From positions 1 through 64,000 of the forward strand of contig JBFWOF010000029.1 in the NCBI GenBank assembly GCA_050250665.1: a DNA stretch of 64,000 nt, given 5' to 3'. Shown here in pieces: positions 1 through 8,107 of this stretch. The position numbers and the translations under genes were made by a program. A model generated the notes under the pieces. The model did not search any database and was not told the origin of the DNA. It saw nothing but the letters and a program-made list of their open reading frames with translations. This DNA comes from JADKFD01 sp050250665. Its GTDB lineage: Bacteria > Pseudomonadota > Gammaproteobacteria > Xanthomonadales > SZUA-5. How positions within the stretch are numbered: position 1 is the first letter of the stretch; each line of letters begins with the position of its first letter.

Positions 1-91
1 TTCATGTAACGGAAAGCAAAACGAGCCGCAGATTCCTTGACGTTCGGAAAGCCCTCATAGAAGGCCGGGTCCGCGAGCCAGATGCCTGGGG
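1..91 (-). other. possible partial coding region at window edge
   Basis: The minus strand from about 91 down to 1 is open and reads as a plausible protein segment (WLADPAFYEGFPNVKESAAR followed by FAFRYMK). Upstream of 91 the same frame turns Arg-rich and runs into a palindromic repeat, so no start can be placed: there is no in-frame ATG or GTG with a ribosome site. It could be the 5' end of a gene that continues outside the window. No family was recognised. Confidence 0.3.
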
Positions 92-214
92 CTGTGCGTA
101 GCGACAGCAAGCGCGCGGCGCCCGGCAAGGCAAGCCGCGGCCGCCGGCGCGAACAAGCCTGGCGCACAATCGGATTCGGCGCGCGCCGGAGCCGCGCTAC
201 GAGACTGCCCTTGC

Positions 215-278
215 AGGTCCAGACTTGTCTGGACGCTCTGGGCGAGATGCAGAAGAAGCGTCCAGACAAGTCTGGACC
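215..278. repeat. large palindrome, TCCAGAC family
   Basis: Two 22-bp arms, 216-237 and 257-278, are perfect reverse complements around a 19-nt loop. Each arm is itself a near palindrome (TCCAGAC-nn-GTCTGGA). The right arm occurs again without a change at 48541-48562. It lies downstream of rplI in non-coding DNA. It looks like a REP-type dispersed repeat. Confidence 0.75.
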
Positions 279-320
279 GACCAAAGCGCCAGCCTTTCCC
301 GTGCCCCGTGCCCCGCCCAA

Positions 321-356
321 GAAAAAGCCCGCGACACCTTGCGGCATCGCGGGCTC
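321..356 (-). terminator. rho-independent terminator of the rpsF-rpsR-rplI operon
   Basis: Read on the minus strand, an 8-bp GC stem (GCCCGCGA / TCGCGGGC) with a 12-nt loop is followed by TTTTTC. It begins about 20 bp after the rplI stop and so ends the ribosomal operon. Confidence 0.85.
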
Positions 357-375
357 GCGGTTCCTTCGGTGCCGA

Positions 376-825
376 TCAGCTTTCGGGCTGGACGACGACC
401 TTGACCATGGTGTGCACATCCGCGTGCAGATGTACTTCCACCTCGGACTCGCCGACGCGGCGGATCGGGCCTTCGCCCATGATCACTTCGGACTTCTCCA
501 TCGGCAGTCCGATGGCCGTGAAGGCCTCGGCGATGTCGCGAGCCGACACCGAACCGTAGAGCTTGCCTTCGGTGCTGGCGTTGGCCTTGATCGTGACCGT
601 GGCGCCTTCCAGCTTGGTCTGACGGCTCTGGGCGGCGGCGAGGATTTCATTCGCCTTGGCCTCGAACTCGGCGCGGCGCTGCTCGAACTCGGCCAGGTTG
701 GTGGCCGTGGCCGGAACTGCCTTCCCGTAGGGGATCAGGAAGTTGCGGCTGTAGCCGGCCTTGACGCGAACCTTGTCGCCAAGGTTGCCCAGGTTCTTCA
801 CCTTCTGAAGCAGGATCACATCCAT
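376..825 (-). CDS. rplI: 50S ribosomal protein L9
   Basis: The 149-residue product starts MDVILLQKVKNLGNLGDKV, the classic L9 N-terminal domain that binds 23S rRNA. A long connecting helix (about residues 45-75) and the C-terminal domain ending VEVHLHADVHTMVKVVV follow. Length is normal for L9. It is the last gene of rpsF-rpsR-rplI, 11 bp after rpsR, with a strong hairpin terminator after it. L9 stabilises the L1-stalk side of the large subunit and helps translational fidelity. Identification is secure. Confidence 0.98.
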   Translation of the reverse strand: MDVILLQKVKNLGNLGDKVRVKAGYSRNFLIPYGKAVPATATNLAEFEQRRAEFEAKANEILAAAQSRQTKLEGATVTIKANASTEGKLYGSVSARDIAEAFTAIGLPMEKSEVIMGEGPIRRVGESEVEVHLHADVHTMVKVVVQPES

Positions 826-836
826 GGATCGGCTCC

Positions 837-1061
837 TCAGTGACTGTCAGTGTAGGGAATCAGCGCGAGAAAGCGGGCGCGCTTGATGGCGGTCGAGAGC
901 TGGCGCTGGAAGCGCGCGCGCGTGCCGGTGATGCGGCTCGGCACGATCTTGCCGGTCTCGGTGACGTACTGGCGCAGGGTATTCAGATCCTTGTAGTCGA
1001 TCTGGGTAATACCCTCGGCCGTGAACTTGCAGAACTTCTTGCGGCGGAAGAAACGCGACAT
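837..1061 (-). CDS. rpsR: 30S ribosomal protein S18
   Basis: The 74-residue basic protein begins MSRFFRRKKFCKFTAEG and contains the IDYKDLNTLRQYVTETGKI segment typical of S18. S18 forms a heterodimer with S6 on the platform of the 30S subunit. The gene sits between rpsF and rplI as in most gammaproteobacteria, with an AGGAG ribosome site just before the ATG. C11 (KKFCKF) is present. Identification is secure. Confidence 0.98.
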   Translation of the reverse strand: MSRFFRRKKFCKFTAEGITQIDYKDLNTLRQYVTETGKIVPSRITGTRARFQRQLSTAIKRARFLALIPYTDSH

Positions 1062-1084
1062 GGTCTACTCCTGGAATGTGGCGA

Positions 1085-1498
1085 TCAGGCGCTGGCTTCA
1101 GCGCTGGACTCGTCGTCAGCAGTGCTGCTGGCGGCCGGGGAGTCACCGGAATCGTCGTCACGACGGCGCGGCTTCTCGTCCTTGGTCTTCATGATCGCGG
1201 ACATCTCGGTCACGGCTTCCTTCATCTGGATGATCAGATGGCGCAGCACGGCATCGTTGAAGCGGAATGCGTCCTGCAGCTCTTTCAGGGCACCGGCGGA
1301 GCACTCGATGTTGAGCATGATGTAGTGAGCCTTCAACAGGCGCTCGATCGGGTAGGCCAACTGGCGGCGACCCCAATCTTCCAGACGATGGATCTTGCCA
1401 CCGTCGGTTTCGATCATGGTGCGGTAGCGATCGATCATCGCTGGCACCTGTTCACTCTGGTCAGGGTGGACCAGAAACACAACTTCGTAATGACGCAT
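1085..1498 (-). CDS. rpsF: 30S ribosomal protein S6
   Basis: The ATG at 1498 is chosen because the product then begins MRHYEVVFLVHPDQSEQVP, the universal S6 start, and because AGAGGA precedes it at proper spacing. The open frame continues 36 codons upstream but that part is Arg/His-rich and not S6-like. The 137-residue product has the S6 ferredoxin-like fold (about residues 1-95) and an acidic, charged C-terminal tail. It is the first gene of the operon and partner of S18. A long charged tail is common in S6 and may be modified by glutamylation where RimK exists; RimK is not in this window. Confidence 0.97.
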   Translation of the reverse strand: MRHYEVVFLVHPDQSEQVPAMIDRYRTMIETDGGKIHRLEDWGRRQLAYPIERLLKAHYIMLNIECSAGALKELQDAFRFNDAVLRHLIIQMKEAVTEMSAIMKTKDEKPRRRDDDSGDSPAASSTADDESSAEASA

Positions 1499-1566
1499 GA
1501 TGTCCTCTCGGATAAAGCTTCCCGGAATGCCGGTGAAGCGAGGTTTGTCACCTGGATAGTGACAAT
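1499..1566 (-). promoter_or_regulatory. rpsF 5' leader with two hairpins, possible S6:S18 autoregulatory site
   Basis: The leader holds a perfect 7-bp hairpin (1545-1565, arms TTGTCAC/GTGACAA) and an imperfect hairpin with CCGG on both sides (1517-1539) just before the ribosome site. Many bacteria have an S6:S18-binding element with a conserved CCG in the rpsF leader. The position fits that, but the match to its consensus could not be tested here. Confidence 0.35.
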
Positions 1567-1744
1567 GGCGCTGCCGATGGCAACGCTTCGTGCCCCGGGC
1601 TGACATGCAACTCGGGGGCGCGGAGTCTAAGGCCAGTCTGGCAAAACAACAAGGATTGCGGGAAATTTCGGCCTGCGGTGTTCAGTTCCGTGACGGCTTG
1701 TCGCGGATGTTTTCAGGGTCTGCCATGAACGCGCCTACTGCGCT

Positions 1745-1827
1745 TAGCCTGGTGTGCCGCGCAGCGGCTCACCGGAGCTCTTCTGCATCACCGCCCGGAG
1801 AGCGCTGCGCGCACTTCGGGCTACGAA
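1745..1827. repeat. dispersed repeat family B, copy 1
   Basis: This is an 83-bp element running from TAGCCTGGTGTGCCGCGCAG to CTACGAA, with outer arms TAGCC/GGCTA and an inner GCGC-rich palindrome. A second copy with only scattered differences lies at 51534-51616. Together with copies of families C and A it fills the 650-bp gap between rpsF and bfr, in which no gene is seen. Confidence 0.75.
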
Positions 1828-1875
1828 AAGCTGACTTTTGCCGAAATACGTAGATTCAAAAACTTAGGAGTTGGG

Positions 1876-1980
1876 TTCATGGAGAGCGTAGCGAAGCAAT
1901 CCAGAAGCGCAGTTTCAAGAGCACTGGGTGCTTCGTCGCCTCGCTCCTCTCCATGAATCCATGTCGTAACATGTTGATTT
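1876..1980. repeat. dispersed repeat family C (GAAGCAATCCAG), copy 1
   Basis: This is a roughly 105-bp imperfect palindrome with GCGAAGCAATCCAG on the left and a degenerate counterpart (GGGTGCTTCGTCGC) on the right. It ends in a tail (CTCTCCATGAATCCAT, then GTTGATTT) shared with the copy at 54274-54380. Related copies without that tail lie at 18259-18344 and 61494-61593. Confidence 0.75.
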
Positions 1981-1992
1981 GTGGTCTATGAC

Positions 1993-2065
1993 GTAGGTTG
2001 GGCTAAGCACAGCGTGCCCAACACCAGCGGCCATTGTTGGGCACGCTGCGCTTTGCCCAACCTAC
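1993..2065. repeat. dispersed repeat family A (GTAGGTTGGGC hairpin), copy 1
   Basis: This 73-bp hairpin has arms GTAGGTTGGGC/GCCCAACCTAC and inner arms AGCGTGCCCAAC/GTTGGGCACGCT. The second copy is at 51815-51882. Its transcript would fold on either strand. Confidence 0.8.
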
Positions 2066-2152
2066 AGCTCATGGTCCTTGGGCAGGTTCGGGCCGAAACA
2101 GGTGTCCCTCAATGACGCATCATGGCTATCAAGTCGCACCCGGGAAACCTGC

Positions 2153-2620
2153 TCAGCTGATCTTGTCCTGTAGATACAGGGCTTCACCCAGGCTTTCGAT
2201 CAGAGCAAGCTGGGTCTCGAGCCAGTCCACGTGCTCCTCTTCGCTGACCAGGATCGACTCGAGCAGCTCCCGAGTGCCGTAGTCGCGGACGCTCTCGCAG
2301 TAGGCGATGGCGTCGCGCAGGTCCGGGATGGCGATCTCCTCAAGCTTGAGGTCGCAGCTGATCACTTCCTTGGGGGTCTCTCCGATCATCAGCTTGTTGA
2401 GCTTCTGCAGATTGGGCAGCCCGTCCAGAAACAGGATGCGCTCGATCAGCTGATCGGCGTGCTTCATCTCGTCGATGGATTCCTTGTACTCGTGCTCAGC
2501 CAGGGACGCATAGCCCCAGTTGCGGTACATGCGCGAATGCAGGAAATACTGGTTGATCGCCGTCAGTTCGTTGGCGAGGATCTGGTTCAGGTAAGCAATG
2601 ACCTTGCTGTCGCCTTTCAT
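2153..2620 (-). CDS. bfr: bacterioferritin
   Basis: The 155-residue product has the normal Bfr length and begins MKGDSKVIAYLNQILANE. All six ferroxidase-centre ligands are present: E18, E51, H54, E94, E127 and H130. The haem ligand M52 is also there. Bacterioferritin stores iron as a 24-mer in the cytosol, oxidising Fe(II) at the di-iron site. The next gene upstream on the same strand is bfd, whose product releases this iron, so the two form a functional pair. A 159-bp gap between them suggests separate promoters, allowing opposite responses to iron. Confidence 0.96.
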   Translation of the reverse strand: MKGDSKVIAYLNQILANELTAINQYFLHSRMYRNWGYASLAEHEYKESIDEMKHADQLIERILFLDGLPNLQKLNKLMIGETPKEVISCDLKLEEIAIPDLRDAIAYCESVRDYGTRELLESILVSEEEHVDWLETQLALIESLGEALYLQDKIS

Positions 2621-2779
2621 ATCGTTCCCATTGGATGGATCGCCTGGCGATCGGATGACGACATCATAGCGAGCAATGACGCCACCGGCACGGCCGAACA
2701 GTACTCAGGGTCGCGATGCAGGGTCCGGAGTTGGGTTACAGGCCGCCGCGGAAGCTGTCGCGAGCAAGTGAGCGGGGCT

Positions 2780-2998
2780 TCAGGCCGACATCGAAGTCGC
2801 GAGTATCTGCAGCCCCGAACGCCGATGACCCTCGGCATGCAGAGCTTCCATCAACACCGCCTCTGCGGTCTCGGAACAGCACCCGCAGCCGGCGGTGCAG
2901 CCGGTGTTGGCAGCCAGTTCTCCCAGCGTGCGGATTCCGGCAGCCGCAGCGCGCCGGATGGCAGACTCAGTAACGCCATTGCACATGCAGACGTACAT
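2780..2998 (-). CDS. bfd: bacterioferritin-associated ferredoxin
   Basis: The 72-residue product begins MYVCMCNGVTESAIRRA. The paired cysteines C4 and C6 and a later cluster C34/C38/C40/C41 supply the four ligands of the [2Fe-2S] centre; the usual CxxC pair would be C38 and C41. Bfd docks on bacterioferritin and reduces stored Fe(III) for release. The product is a little longer than E. coli Bfd, with extra C-terminal residues. A consensus-like promoter overlapped by a Fur-type sequence lies directly upstream, as expected for a gene induced by iron starvation. The leader also folds into a hairpin that holds the ribosome site. Confidence 0.93.
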   Translation of the reverse strand: MYVCMCNGVTESAIRRAAAAGIRTLGELAANTGCTAGCGCCSETAEAVLMEALHAEGHRRSGLQILATSMSA

Positions 2999-3002
2999 CG
3001 CT

Positions 3003-3060
3003 CCGAGGACTCCTGTGATGGTCCTCGGCCAGCTTATTGCTAATGCGAATGGTTGTCAAT
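3003..3060 (-). promoter_or_regulatory. bfd promoter, candidate Fur box and leader hairpin
   Basis: On the minus strand TTGACA (3054-3059) is a perfect -35 box and TAAGCT (3031-3036) follows at 17 bp. The interval TAATGCGAATGGTTGTCAAT (plus strand, 3041-3060) resembles AT-rich Fur boxes and covers the -35 and spacer. Downstream, an 8-bp stem CCGAGGAC/GTCCTCGG (3003-3010 with 3021-3028) puts AGGA in its loop, 12 nt before the ATG. Fur control of bfd is known in pseudomonads; here it is inferred from sequence. Confidence 0.6.
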
Positions 3061-3593
3061 TAGCCCCGAGCACTCGCCATGACTCCGGCTTCAGCTACCG
3101 GTGCCTGTGGAATGTCGATCAGGCGTCTGGCCGCCGGTGCCAGATGGCGCAGGGCACGCTCATAGACGCCGCGCTTGAAGGACACTACGTGATCCAGCGG
3201 ATACCAGAAGTCCACCCAGCGCCAGAGGTCGAACTCGGGCCGGTCGGTACCGTCCAGGCGCACGCAACTTTCGTCGGCCACCAGCTTCAACAGAAACCAG
3301 ACCTGCTTCTGGCCGATGCATACCGGCCGCACGTTGCTGCGCACGCAATGGCGCGGCAATCGATAGCGCAACCATCCCGGAGTGGCCGCCAGGATCTCGA
3401 CATGCTGCTCGGTCAACCCGGTTTCCTCGGTCAACTCGCGCAGCATCGCTTCTTCGGGCGTCTCATCGCTGTTCATTCCACCCTGCGGGAACTGCCAGCC
3501 ATCCCGTCGCACGCGACGAGCCCAGAAGACCCGCCCGCACTCCTGCATCAGTACGATGCCCACATTGGGCCGATAGCCATCCGGATCAATCAT
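3060..3593 (-). CDS. rppH: RNA 5'-pyrophosphohydrolase
   Basis: Starting at the ATG at 3593 gives MIDPDGYRPNVGIVL, the standard RppH N-terminus; the open frame upstream is not conserved. The 177-residue product contains the Nudix box GGMNSDETPEEAMLRELTEE followed by TGL (from about residue 37) and the downstream YRLPRH region. RppH removes pyrophosphate from triphosphorylated mRNA 5' ends and so starts RNase E-dependent decay. The C-terminal 20 residues are Ala-rich and probably disordered. The stop overlaps the candidate Fur box of bfd. Confidence 0.95.
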   Translation of the reverse strand: MIDPDGYRPNVGIVLMQECGRVFWARRVRRDGWQFPQGGMNSDETPEEAMLRELTEETGLTEQHVEILAATPGWLRYRLPRHCVRSNVRPVCIGQKQVWFLLKLVADESCVRLDGTDRPEFDLWRWVDFWYPLDHVVSFKRGVYERALRHLAPAARRLIDIPQAPVAEAGVMASARG

Positions 3594-3796
3594 CCGGGCG
3601 CACTCCAAGCATTCGCTGGCTTGATTTTGCATTCCGCGGAGCCGACCGACAAGCGGTCAGTGTCGATATCCGAGGATTTCACTGCGACTTGTGCTGAATT
3701 CAGACAAAAATTGGCGTTCGAAACCGGCAAGAAGCGATCGAATCGGTCCAACTCCCAGTACAATCAGCGAGTTCGCCAATACTCTGAGCGGAAAAC

Positions 3797-6439
3797 ATGA
3801 GCCGTAGCGCCAGTCCTGCTGCAGATTTCCTGCCCTTCGCAAAACTGACGCAGAAGAACATTCCGCCGCGCGTGCGCAGTCTGCTCGAGGGCCTCTACCA
3901 GACCGCCTGGCCAACGCTGGAAGCGGGCATGAGCAAGGCTCTGGACGACCTGGATCGCGACCTGTTTTCGCAGGCCGAACGGGTCATGAACTCGAACGAG
4001 CAGCAACGCTTTCTGGAAAGTAATCGTGAATTGCGCAAGCAACGCGGAGCATTTGCCCTGGCTTGTCGCGACGCGGTGCAGCGAACCTTGCTGTGCCTGA
4101 TCGATCCGTCGATCGAAGAAGCCACGCTGACCAAGCGCAACCGGGACGCTGGCAAGGATAAGCTTAGCCTGGTGGATACGGCCGATCTGGAACAGCAACT
4201 GGCGCTCTCCGAGATCGCGGCCAGAGCCGAAATACGGGCGAGCAACGCCCTTCAGGCGCTGTCCTACCGGCTTGCGGTCATCGTCGGTCGCGCGCCGATA
4301 GACGTTGATGCCCTGGCTCTGGGACCAAACAGGATCTGCGCCGCGATTGCCGAAGCATCGCGCCAGTTCGAGATCCCGGTGCTCCATCGGATTGCCCTGT
4401 TCCGGCGCATCGACAAGGCCATCTTCAAGGATCCGGTCGGCCTGTACGAAGCGCTGAACGCCTTCCTGGTGGAGCATCGCGTCTTCCCCAATCTGCATCT
4501 GGGCAGCCGGGTGTCAACGAATCGGGTCAACGCGCCGGAGCCGGCCGCTGCTGCCGAGCCGGCGGCCGAAGCCGAGCCGTCGACGCGGCCGGAAACCGCC
4601 GAGGTCAGGCCGACACCGTCCGCAGCCGGGAACACCGTCCAAGCCCATGCCGCAGCCGACGGCCTGGTGCCTGCCGCAAGTGTCGCCCATGCCGGTGCTG
4701 GCAGCTCGTCGACAGCAGACTTTGGTGCTGGCGCGCACTCCGCTCCGGAAGTCGGAACGAGCGCCGGTGGGCTTCCTGCTACTGCCGACTATCCCGCGCC
4801 CGAGCCCAGAGCGCCGGCGATGAATTACGACAGCCCTGCTGCACGGGCTTTTCAGCAAATCATCGACGCGGACGCGAGGGCTCAGCAGAGCCTGACGCCA
4901 GCGCCGCCGCGGCCCAGCAATCCGGCGGCGGATGCGCAGTTCTTCGACACCCTGCGAGAGCTGCTGGCAGGTCGCCGCGGTCCCTCGAGCGCGGCGGAGG
5001 CGGCAGCGCTCGAGGCGCGCCCGGTGGCGGAGGTGCAGGACGTGCAGTCGGTGCTGTCGGTATTGCAGAGCCAGCCAGCAGCGCCGGTCATGGTCGATGG
5101 CCGCTGGGTCAATCGCAGCAGCGCGCATATCAAACGCGACCTGATGAATCAGCTGCGCGGTCTCAACGGAGGATCGGCTCCGAGGCTGCGCCAGGAGGAT
5201 TCCGACACCATCGATCTGGTCGGCATGCTCTTCGATCATTTGTTGTCCGAGCATCGTCCCAACAGCACCAGCCATGGGCTGCTCAGCAAGCTGCAGGTTC
5301 CGCTGATGAAGGTGGCCTTGGGCGACAAGAGCTTCTTCACGCGCCGCGACCATTCCGCGCGACAGTTGCTGAATTCGATTGCGGAAACCTCCTCGTACTG
5401 GATCGAGGACGAAGAGGCCGATCGCCCGGTGGTCGAGAAGATGCAGCTGGTTGTGGACCGCGTGGTCAAGGAATACGACGACGACGTCGGCGTGTTCTCG
5501 CATCTGTTCGATGACCTTTCTCGCCATCTGGGCAGTCTGCAGAAGAAGGCCGAGGTCGCCGAACGCCGTCATATCGAAGCTGCCAAGGGCAAGGAGAAGC
5601 TGGAACTGGCTCGGGCGGCCGCGCAGGAGGCCGTGCAGCAACGTCTGCTCGATGCCAAGCCGCCCGAGGCGGTCAAGACCCTGCTCGAAAACGCCTGGGC
5701 CGATGCCTTGGCGTTATCTCTGCTGCGACTGGGCACAGACAACCCGAAGACGCGTGAACGTCTGGCCCTGGTCGACAATCTGCTGGCGGTCTTTGCCGAG
5801 GGTGTGGGGCCCGAGGAACAGGAGAATCGACTGGAAAACCTGCGGCCATGCCTGGAAGACGGCCTGTCTGCAGTCGGCTTTCATGGTGAAGCGGTATCCA
5901 AGGTCTGGACCGATATCAGCGCGCTGATCGAATCGGCCAGCGAACAGGACCATGCCGCTGCGACCCATGCGATCACGGAACTCATTGGACAGAATCCTCG
6001 GCTTGGCGGCGAAGCAAAGTCGACTGCTGCAGCTGCCGCGGAATCGCCCCCGGGCCATTCGATACTCCAGAATCTGCACAAATCCGAGCGCCTTCCCATA
6101 GGTCCGAAAGAACAGGCCATGATCGACCGGATTCGCCAGTTGCCCTTCGGGACCTGGTTCGAGTTCACCCTGAATCAGCAGGGTGAAAAGGTGCGCAGGA
6201 AACTCTGCTGGTTCAGTCCGGTCACCGGCCGCTGTCTGTTCCTGAATGCACGCGGCATCCGTGCCGAAGAGAAGATGATCGACGCGCTGGCGCGCGACGT
6301 GCTGCGCGGCAACGCCAAGGTCATCGATGACACGCGCGAGTCCTTCATCGACCGCGCCTGGAAGGGCATCATGTCCGTGTTGAAAGGAGCCGGCCTGGCT
6401 GGCGGTTCCGATGCGGCCGATACAATGGGGCGGGCATAA
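3797..6439 (+). CDS. DUF1631 family protein
   Basis: The 880-residue product matches the DUF1631 family known from Xanthomonas and Pseudomonas. The N-terminal helical region (about 1-240) and C-terminal region (about 430-860) are typical. They are joined by an Ala/Pro/Glu-rich low-complexity linker (about 245-420). A charged coiled-coil stretch lies near residues 590-620 (KKAEVAERRHIEAAKGKEKL). It has no signal peptide or membrane segment, so it is probably cytoplasmic. A PilZ gene starts 2 bp after its stop, so the two are co-transcribed, which points to cyclic di-GMP signalling. The DUF1631 end itself contains a region (from about 770, GTWFEFTLNQQGEKVRRKL) that resembles a PilZ-like beta domain. 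The biochemical role is unknown. Confidence 0.85.
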   Translation: MSRSASPAADFLPFAKLTQKNIPPRVRSLLEGLYQTAWPTLEAGMSKALDDLDRDLFSQAERVMNSNEQQRFLESNRELRKQRGAFALACRDAVQRTLLCLIDPSIEEATLTKRNRDAGKDKLSLVDTADLEQQLALSEIAARAEIRASNALQALSYRLAVIVGRAPIDVDALALGPNRICAAIAEASRQFEIPVLHRIALFRRIDKAIFKDPVGLYEALNAFLVEHRVFPNLHLGSRVSTNRVNAPEPAAAAEPAAEAEPSTRPETAEVRPTPSAAGNTVQAHAAADGLVPAASVAHAGAGSSSTADFGAGAHSAPEVGTSAGGLPATADYPAPEPRAPAMNYDSPAARAFQQIIDADARAQQSLTPAPPRPSNPAADAQFFDTLRELLAGRRGPSSAAEAAALEARPVAEVQDVQSVLSVLQSQPAAPVMVDGRWVNRSSAHIKRDLMNQLRGLNGGSAPRLRQEDSDTIDLVGMLFDHLLSEHRPNSTSHGLLSKLQVPLMKVALGDKSFFTRRDHSARQLLNSIAETSSYWIEDEEADRPVVEKMQLVVDRVVKEYDDDVGVFSHLFDDLSRHLGSLQKKAEVAERRHIEAAKGKEKLELARAAAQEAVQQRLLDAKPPEAVKTLLENAWADALALSLLRLGTDNPKTRERLALVDNLLAVFAEGVGPEEQENRLENLRPCLEDGLSAVGFHGEAVSKVWTDISALIESASEQDHAAATHAITELIGQNPRLGGEAKSTAAAAAESPPGHSILQNLHKSERLPIGPKEQAMIDRIRQLPFGTWFEFTLNQQGEKVRRKLCWFSPVTGRCLFLNARGIRAEEKMIDALARDVLRGNAKVIDDTRESFIDRAWKGIMSVLKGAGLAGGSDAADTMGRA

Positions 6440-6441
6440 CC

Positions 6442-6783
6442 ATGGTTGCGAGAAGGTCTGTCAGAAAACGCGTTTCGCAAGCCCTGGTGATCAGTAATGC
6501 GATGACTGGCGAATCGATGGGCCGTATCGGCAATCTCTCGGTGGACGGCATGATGCTGATCACCAGCCACGAAGTTCCTGATGGCTGCCTCTACCAGGTG
6601 CAGTTCCAGCTGCGGGATGCGCAGCAGCAGACGCACCGCATGGAAGTCGGAATCCAGTGTCTCTGGAGCGAAGCGGCGCGCACCGAAAACAGCTACTGGA
6701 TTGGGTGCAAGATCGTCGACATCAGTGACGAGCAGCAACAAGTGCTGGACGCATGGGTGGAGCGAGCCACGGAAACCGTTTGA
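6442..6783 (+). CDS. PilZ domain protein, probable cyclic di-GMP binder
   Basis: The 113-residue single-domain protein has both PilZ signatures: a basic RxxxR stretch at the N-terminus (RRSVRKRV) and the D/NxSxxG motif (NLSVDG, about residues 32-37). These two bind cyclic di-GMP. The fold ends in a helix (about 95-110). It starts 2 bp after the DUF1631 gene, so translation is probably coupled. The target process (motility, polysaccharide or type IV pili) cannot be told from sequence. Confidence 0.88.
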   Translation: MVARRSVRKRVSQALVISNAMTGESMGRIGNLSVDGMMLITSHEVPDGCLYQVQFQLRDAQQQTHRMEVGIQCLWSEAARTENSYWIGCKIVDISDEQQQVLDAWVERATETV

Positions 6784-6817
6784 GGCAGACGGGAGTTGCC
6801 GTAGTCGCCAGCGGCGC

Positions 6818-8107
6818 TCATTCGGGTACGTCAGTGTCGCTGTCTGGAGTGTATTCGTCGACTTGCTCGGTGGAGCCCTCAGTGGCTTCCGATGGCTCGC
6901 CTTCGTCCATGCGTTCGGCTTCCTCAACGGCAGCAGGCTCACGCTCGGCGTCGCGGACGACCTTGGCTTCGGTGGCTTCCTCACCGACATGGAAGGCGGC
7001 ATAGCCGGGCAGCACGACCTGGTTGAGGGCCATGCCGATCACGCGCCCGCGCACGGGCGACACGAGTTCGCTGGATTCATCATTGAGCGGATTGACCACC
7101 CGCCCCAGACGTTGGCCCTGGCGCACCCGATCACCCAGACGCACATCGGAGAACAGCATCCCGGGGCGCGCCACCCGCACCCAGCGTGATTCGTAGAAGA
7201 TCGGCTGGGGCTCGCGCCATTGCCTTACCCGCTGGGTCATGCCCATGTTGTTCATCAGGGTTTCGATCGCAGCCACACCATGTTCGATTTCGGCGGGCTC
7301 CAGTCGCACGGGGGCGCCAAGTTCGAAAGTCACTGCAGAAATTCCGGCATCAGTAGCCGCTCGCCGCAGCATGCCCCGGGCCGAGGGCGTGTGCAGCACA
7401 GCCGTCGCGCCGAAGCGCCGGGTCAGGTCGACCACGCTGGGCAGCCGCAGATCGCCACGCACCTGCGGCAGATTGGCGCGGTCGAAAGAGCCGGTGTGGA
7501 AGTCGACCAGGGCATCGCAGTGGATCACCACCAGGTCGAAAAAGTCACGGGCGATGCGCGAGGCGCTGCTGCCGTTGACGTTGCCGGGAAAGAAGCGATT
7601 GAGATCGCGTCGGTCGGGCAGATAGCGCGAGCCGCGCGAAAAACCTGCCATGTTGACGATCGGTACGCCGATGACGGTTCCCACCAGATCCTCGGCATCC
7701 AGTGATCCCAGCACGCGCCGGATCACTTCGACACCGTTGAGCTCGTCTCCATGGATGGCACCGGTCAGGCACAGGACCGGTCCGGGTCTGGCGCCATGAA
7801 CGACGTTGATCGGAACCTGCATCGAATCGCCAAGGAAAGTAGCGCCGGAGCGCCAGAACAGCCTCGCCTTGGTGCCGGGGGCGACTCGCTCGCCGAGCAG
7901 GTACAGTGCCGGATCGGGTGGCATGGCCGCCGTCTCGCGGGTGACGTCCACGGCGATGGCGCTTTCATCCTCCTCTGCAGTACTGGTCTGCAACGGGGAT
8001 AAAGGGCCGTCAGCGGCTTCGGACAGGGCTTCTTCCACGATACTGTCCTGCGCCGACAGCGGCGCACTCCACAGGGCCAGCAGCAGTATCAGCGCGCGTG
8101 ACTGCAT
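6818..8107 (-). CDS. succinylglutamate desuccinylase/aspartoacylase family zinc hydrolase, exported
   Basis: The ATG at 8107 gives a clear signal peptide (MQSRALILLLALWSAPLSAQ); longer versions lack one. The 429-residue product has the M14-like zinc motif HGDE (in GAIHGDELNG), the NPxG-type region NMAGFSRGSR, and DFHTG supplying the third ligand. A lipoyl-like beta domain (PVRGRVIGMALNQVV) lies near residues 365-380 and an acidic Glu/Asp-rich tail follows. Family members remove acyl groups from amino acids or act as amidases. The exported location is unusual for AstE/AspA. Its start lies inside the 3' end of zur (19-bp overlap), so zinc regulator and zinc enzyme are translationally coupled. 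The substrate is unknown. Confidence 0.82.
   Translation of the reverse strand: MQSRALILLLALWSAPLSAQDSIVEEALSEAADGPLSPLQTSTAEEDESAIAVDVTRETAAMPPDPALYLLGERVAPGTKARLFWRSGATFLGDSMQVPINVVHGARPGPVLCLTGAIHGDELNGVEVIRRVLGSLDAEDLVGTVIGVPIVNMAGFSRGSRYLPDRRDLNRFFPGNVNGSSASRIARDFFDLVVIHCDALVDFHTGSFDRANLPQVRGDLRLPSVVDLTRRFGATAVLHTPSARGMLRRAATDAGISAVTFELGAPVRLEPAEIEHGVAAIETLMNNMGMTQRVRQWREPQPIFYESRWVRVARPGMLFSDVRLGDRVRQGQRLGRVVNPLNDESSELVSPVRGRVIGMALNQVVLPGYAAFHVGEEATEAKVVRDAEREPAAVEEAERMDEGEPSEATEGSTEQVDEYTPDSDTDVPE

Noticed and set aside
2617..2838. Small gene between bfr and bfd
   Set aside because: The frame overlaps the 3' end of bfd, has no ribosome site and an Arg/Ser-rich composition unlike a conserved protein.
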